Below, in pieces: positions 60,018-64,000 of a DNA stretch of 64,000 nt (position 1 is its first letter; the number at the start of each line of letters is the position of its first letter). Origin of the DNA: Citrobacter youngae ATCC 29220 (GTDB taxonomy: Bacteria; Pseudomonadota; Gammaproteobacteria; Enterobacterales; Enterobacteriaceae); assembly GCF_000155975.1 (NCBI RefSeq), contig NZ_GG730303.1, positions 124,611 to 188,610 of the forward strand, given 5' to 3'. Made by a program: the position numbers and the translations under genes. Under the pieces are notes generated by a model. It was given only the letters and a program-made list of their open reading frames with translations. It had not been told where the DNA came from and made no database searches.

Positions 60018-61154
60018 ATGAGCCACATAGACAACGGTTTCCGTTCGCTGTCACTTAAACGTTTCCCGGAAACGGACGACGTTAACCCGCTGCTGGCGTG
60101 GGAAGCGGCGGATGAATATCTGCTGCAACAGCTGGACGATACCGAGATTAGCGGCCCGGTGCTAATCCTGAATGATACCTTTGGCGCGCTGGGCTGTGCG
60201 CTGGCGGAACATACGCCGTACAGCATTGGCGACTCCTATTTAAGCGAGTTGGCGACGCGTGAAAACCTGCGCCACAACGATATCGCGGAATCCAGCGTCA
60301 GGTTTCTCGACAGCACCGCGGAATACCCACAGGCGCCGGGCGTGGTGCTGATTAAGCTGCCAAAAACCATGGCGCTGCTGGAGCAGCAGCTGCGTGCGCT
60401 GCGCGAAGTGGTGACGCCGCAGACGCGCATTATCGCCGGGGCAAAAGCGCGTGATGTGCACACCTCGACGCTGGAGCTGTTTGAAAAGGTGCTGGGCCCA
60501 ACCACCACCACGCTGGCGTGGAAAAAAGCCCGCCTGATCAACTGTACGTTCAGCAAACCTGAACTTGCTGCCGCTTCGCAAACGCTGAGCTGGAAGCTGG
60601 AAGGGACCGACTGGACTATTCATAACCACGCCAACGTCTTCTCACGTACCGGGCTGGATATCGGCGCGCGCTTCTTTATGCAGCATCTGCCGGACAATCT
60701 GGAAGGGGAGATTGTCGATCTCGGCTGCGGTAACGGCGTGATTGGCCTGACCTTGCTGGAGAAAAATCCGCAGGCCAGCGTGGTGTTCGTGGATGAATCG
60801 CCGATGGCGGTGGCGTCGAGTCGCCTGAACGTCGAGAGCAACATGCCGGAGGCGCTGGATCGCTGTGAGTTTATGATCAACAACGCGCTGTCTGGCGTCG
60901 AGCCGTTCCGCTTTAACGCCGTGCTGTGTAACCCGCCGTTCCACCAGAAGCACGCGCTGACCGATAATATCGCGTGGGAAATGTTCCATCACGCCCGCCG
61001 CTGCCTGAAAATCAACGGGGAGCTGTATATCGTGGCGAACCGTCACCTCGACTACTTCCACAAGCTGAAGAAGATTTTCGGCAACTGCGAGACCATCGCC
61101 ACCAACAACAAGTTTGTGATTCTCAAATCGGTGAAATTAGGTCGTCGTCGTTAA
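60018..61154 (+). CDS. rlmG: RlmG (YgjO), 23S rRNA m2G1835 methyltransferase
   Basis: A 378-residue tandem methyltransferase. The N-terminal domain is a degenerate MTase-like fold; the C-terminal domain has SAM motif [16 protein letters not shown] near residues 233-248 and the catalytic [13 protein letters not shown] near residues 305-317. Methylates guanosine 1835 of 23S rRNA at N2. AGGAGG lies upstream of the ATG. Convergent with fadH across a large BIME array. Confidence 0.96.
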   Translation: MSHIDNGFRSLSLKRFPETDDVNPLLAWEAADEYLLQQLDDTEISGPVLILNDTFGALGCALAEHTPYSIGDSYLSELATRENLRHNDIAESSVRFLDSTAEYPQAPGVVLIKLPKTMALLEQQLRALREVVTPQTRIIAGAKARDVHTSTLELFEKVLGPTTTTLAWKKARLINCTFSKPELAAASQTLSWKLEGTDWTIHNHANVFSRTGLDIGARFFMQHLPDNLEGEIVDLGCGNGVIGLTLLEKNPQASVVFVDESPMAVASSRLNVESNMPEALDRCEFMINNALSGVEPFRFNAVLCNPPFHQKHALTDNIAWEMFHHARRCLKINGELYIVANRHLDYFHKLKKIFGNCETIATNNKFVILKSVKLGRRR

Positions 61155-61611
61155 TCGCGTGTGCCGGATGGCGGCTAACGCCTTATCCGGCCTACAACGA
61201 GCTATTCCGTAGGCCTGATAAGCGTAGCGCCATCAGGCAAGGTGGAGCAGAGTGCCGGATGGCGGCTAACGCCTTATCCGGCCTACAACGAGCTATCCCG
61301 TAGGCCTGATAAGCGTAGCGCCATCAGGCAAGGTAGAGCAGAGTGCCGGATGGCGGCTAACGCCTTATCCGGCCTACAACGAGCTACCCTGTAGGCCTGA
61401 TAAGCGTAGCGCCATCAGGCAAGGTGGAGCAGAGTGCCGGATGGCGGCTAACGCCTTATCCGGCCTACAACGAGCTACCCCGTAGGCCTGATAAGCGTAG
61501 CGCCATCAGGCAAGGTAGAGCAGAGTGCCGGATGGCGGCTAATGCCTTATCCGGCCTACAACGAGCTATCCCGTAGGCCTGATAAGCGTAGCGCCATCAG
61601 GCAACGCGGGG
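61155..61611. repeat. five-copy 91-bp tandem BIME array between rlmG and fadH
   Basis: Units start at 61163, 61254, 61345, 61436 and 61527, an exact 91-bp period. Each pairs a GCCGGATGGCGGCTAACGCC REP with an inverted GCCTGATAAGCGTAGCGCC REP and an AAGGT(G/A)GAGCAGA linker. Copies differ by only one to three bases (for example CTATTCC, CTATCCC, CTACCCT, CTACCCC). Confidence 0.95.

Positions 61612-64000
<2,389 letters not shown>

Noticed and set aside
61155..61611. possible CRISPR array (regular repeats)
   Set aside because: The 91-bp units are almost identical throughout, with no variable spacers, and consist of inverted REPs. No cas genes are nearby.

Overview
This is an ordinary chromosomal segment from a member of the Enterobacteriaceae. 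Gene order and protein content follow the E. coli K-12 mtr-to-ygjK interval almost gene for gene. Proteins are recognisably but not identically E. coli-like. The segment keeps a complete N-acetylgalactosamine (aga/kba) cluster that K-12 has partly deleted, and lacks several K-12 genes (yraQ, the yraHIJK fimbrial genes, tdcR/yhaBC, yhaI, ygjV, ygjQ). I infer Citrobacter or a very close relative; species cannot be settled from the sequence alone.

Layout. 1-6.7 kb: the 3' end of mtr, then yhbW, the oxygen-independent ubiquinone genes ubiV-ubiU and divergent ubiT, yhbS, yhbQ, yhbP, yhbO and yraR, packed with tail-to-tail overlaps. 6.8-11.4 kb: envelope and replication genes dolP, diaA, yraN and lpoA, with divergent rsmI. 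11.5-23.0 kb: the aga/kba regulon. It has two mannose-family PTS transporters (AgaVWE and AgaBCD, with one EIIA, AgaF), deacetylase AgaA, AgaS, AgaI, tagatose-bisphosphate aldolase KbaY/KbaZ and the DeoR-type repressor AgaR, with AgaR-like operators at each promoter. 23.1-29.3 kb: galactarate/glucarate catabolism (garD, divergent garPLRK), then rnpB. 30.0-39.5 kb: the anaerobic threonine/serine operon tdcABCDEFG behind a CRP-type promoter. 39.8-42.5 kb: cysteine uptake and degradation (cyuP-cyuA). 42.5-49.3 kb: yhaL, yhaK, yhaJ, yhaH, yqjG, yqjF, the yqjCDEK membrane-stress genes, mzrA and yqjA. 49.7-55.3 kb: hexuronate catabolism (exuR, exuT, divergent uxaC-uxaA). 55.6-64.0 kb: sstT, alx with its yybP-ykoY-type leader, ygjR, ygjP, rlmG, fadH and the 3' end of ygjK.

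The main theme is gut carbon use: amino sugars from mucin, galactarate, hexuronates, and serine, threonine and cysteine, several of them anaerobic. ubiUVT, tdcE and cyuA all fit low oxygen.

REP/BIME repeats fill many intergenic spaces. Three of these are tandem arrays with a shared period of about 90-91 bp, including a five-copy array between rlmG and fadH. I found no CRISPR, prophage, transposase, tRNA, toxin-antitoxin or defence system, and no wholly unknown gene cluster. The observations most worth checking are the alx leader RNA, the tandem BIME arrays, the duplicated PTS module with identical 11-nt overlaps, and the rsmI-agaI junction with short tandem repeats where K-12 carries a fimbrial operon.
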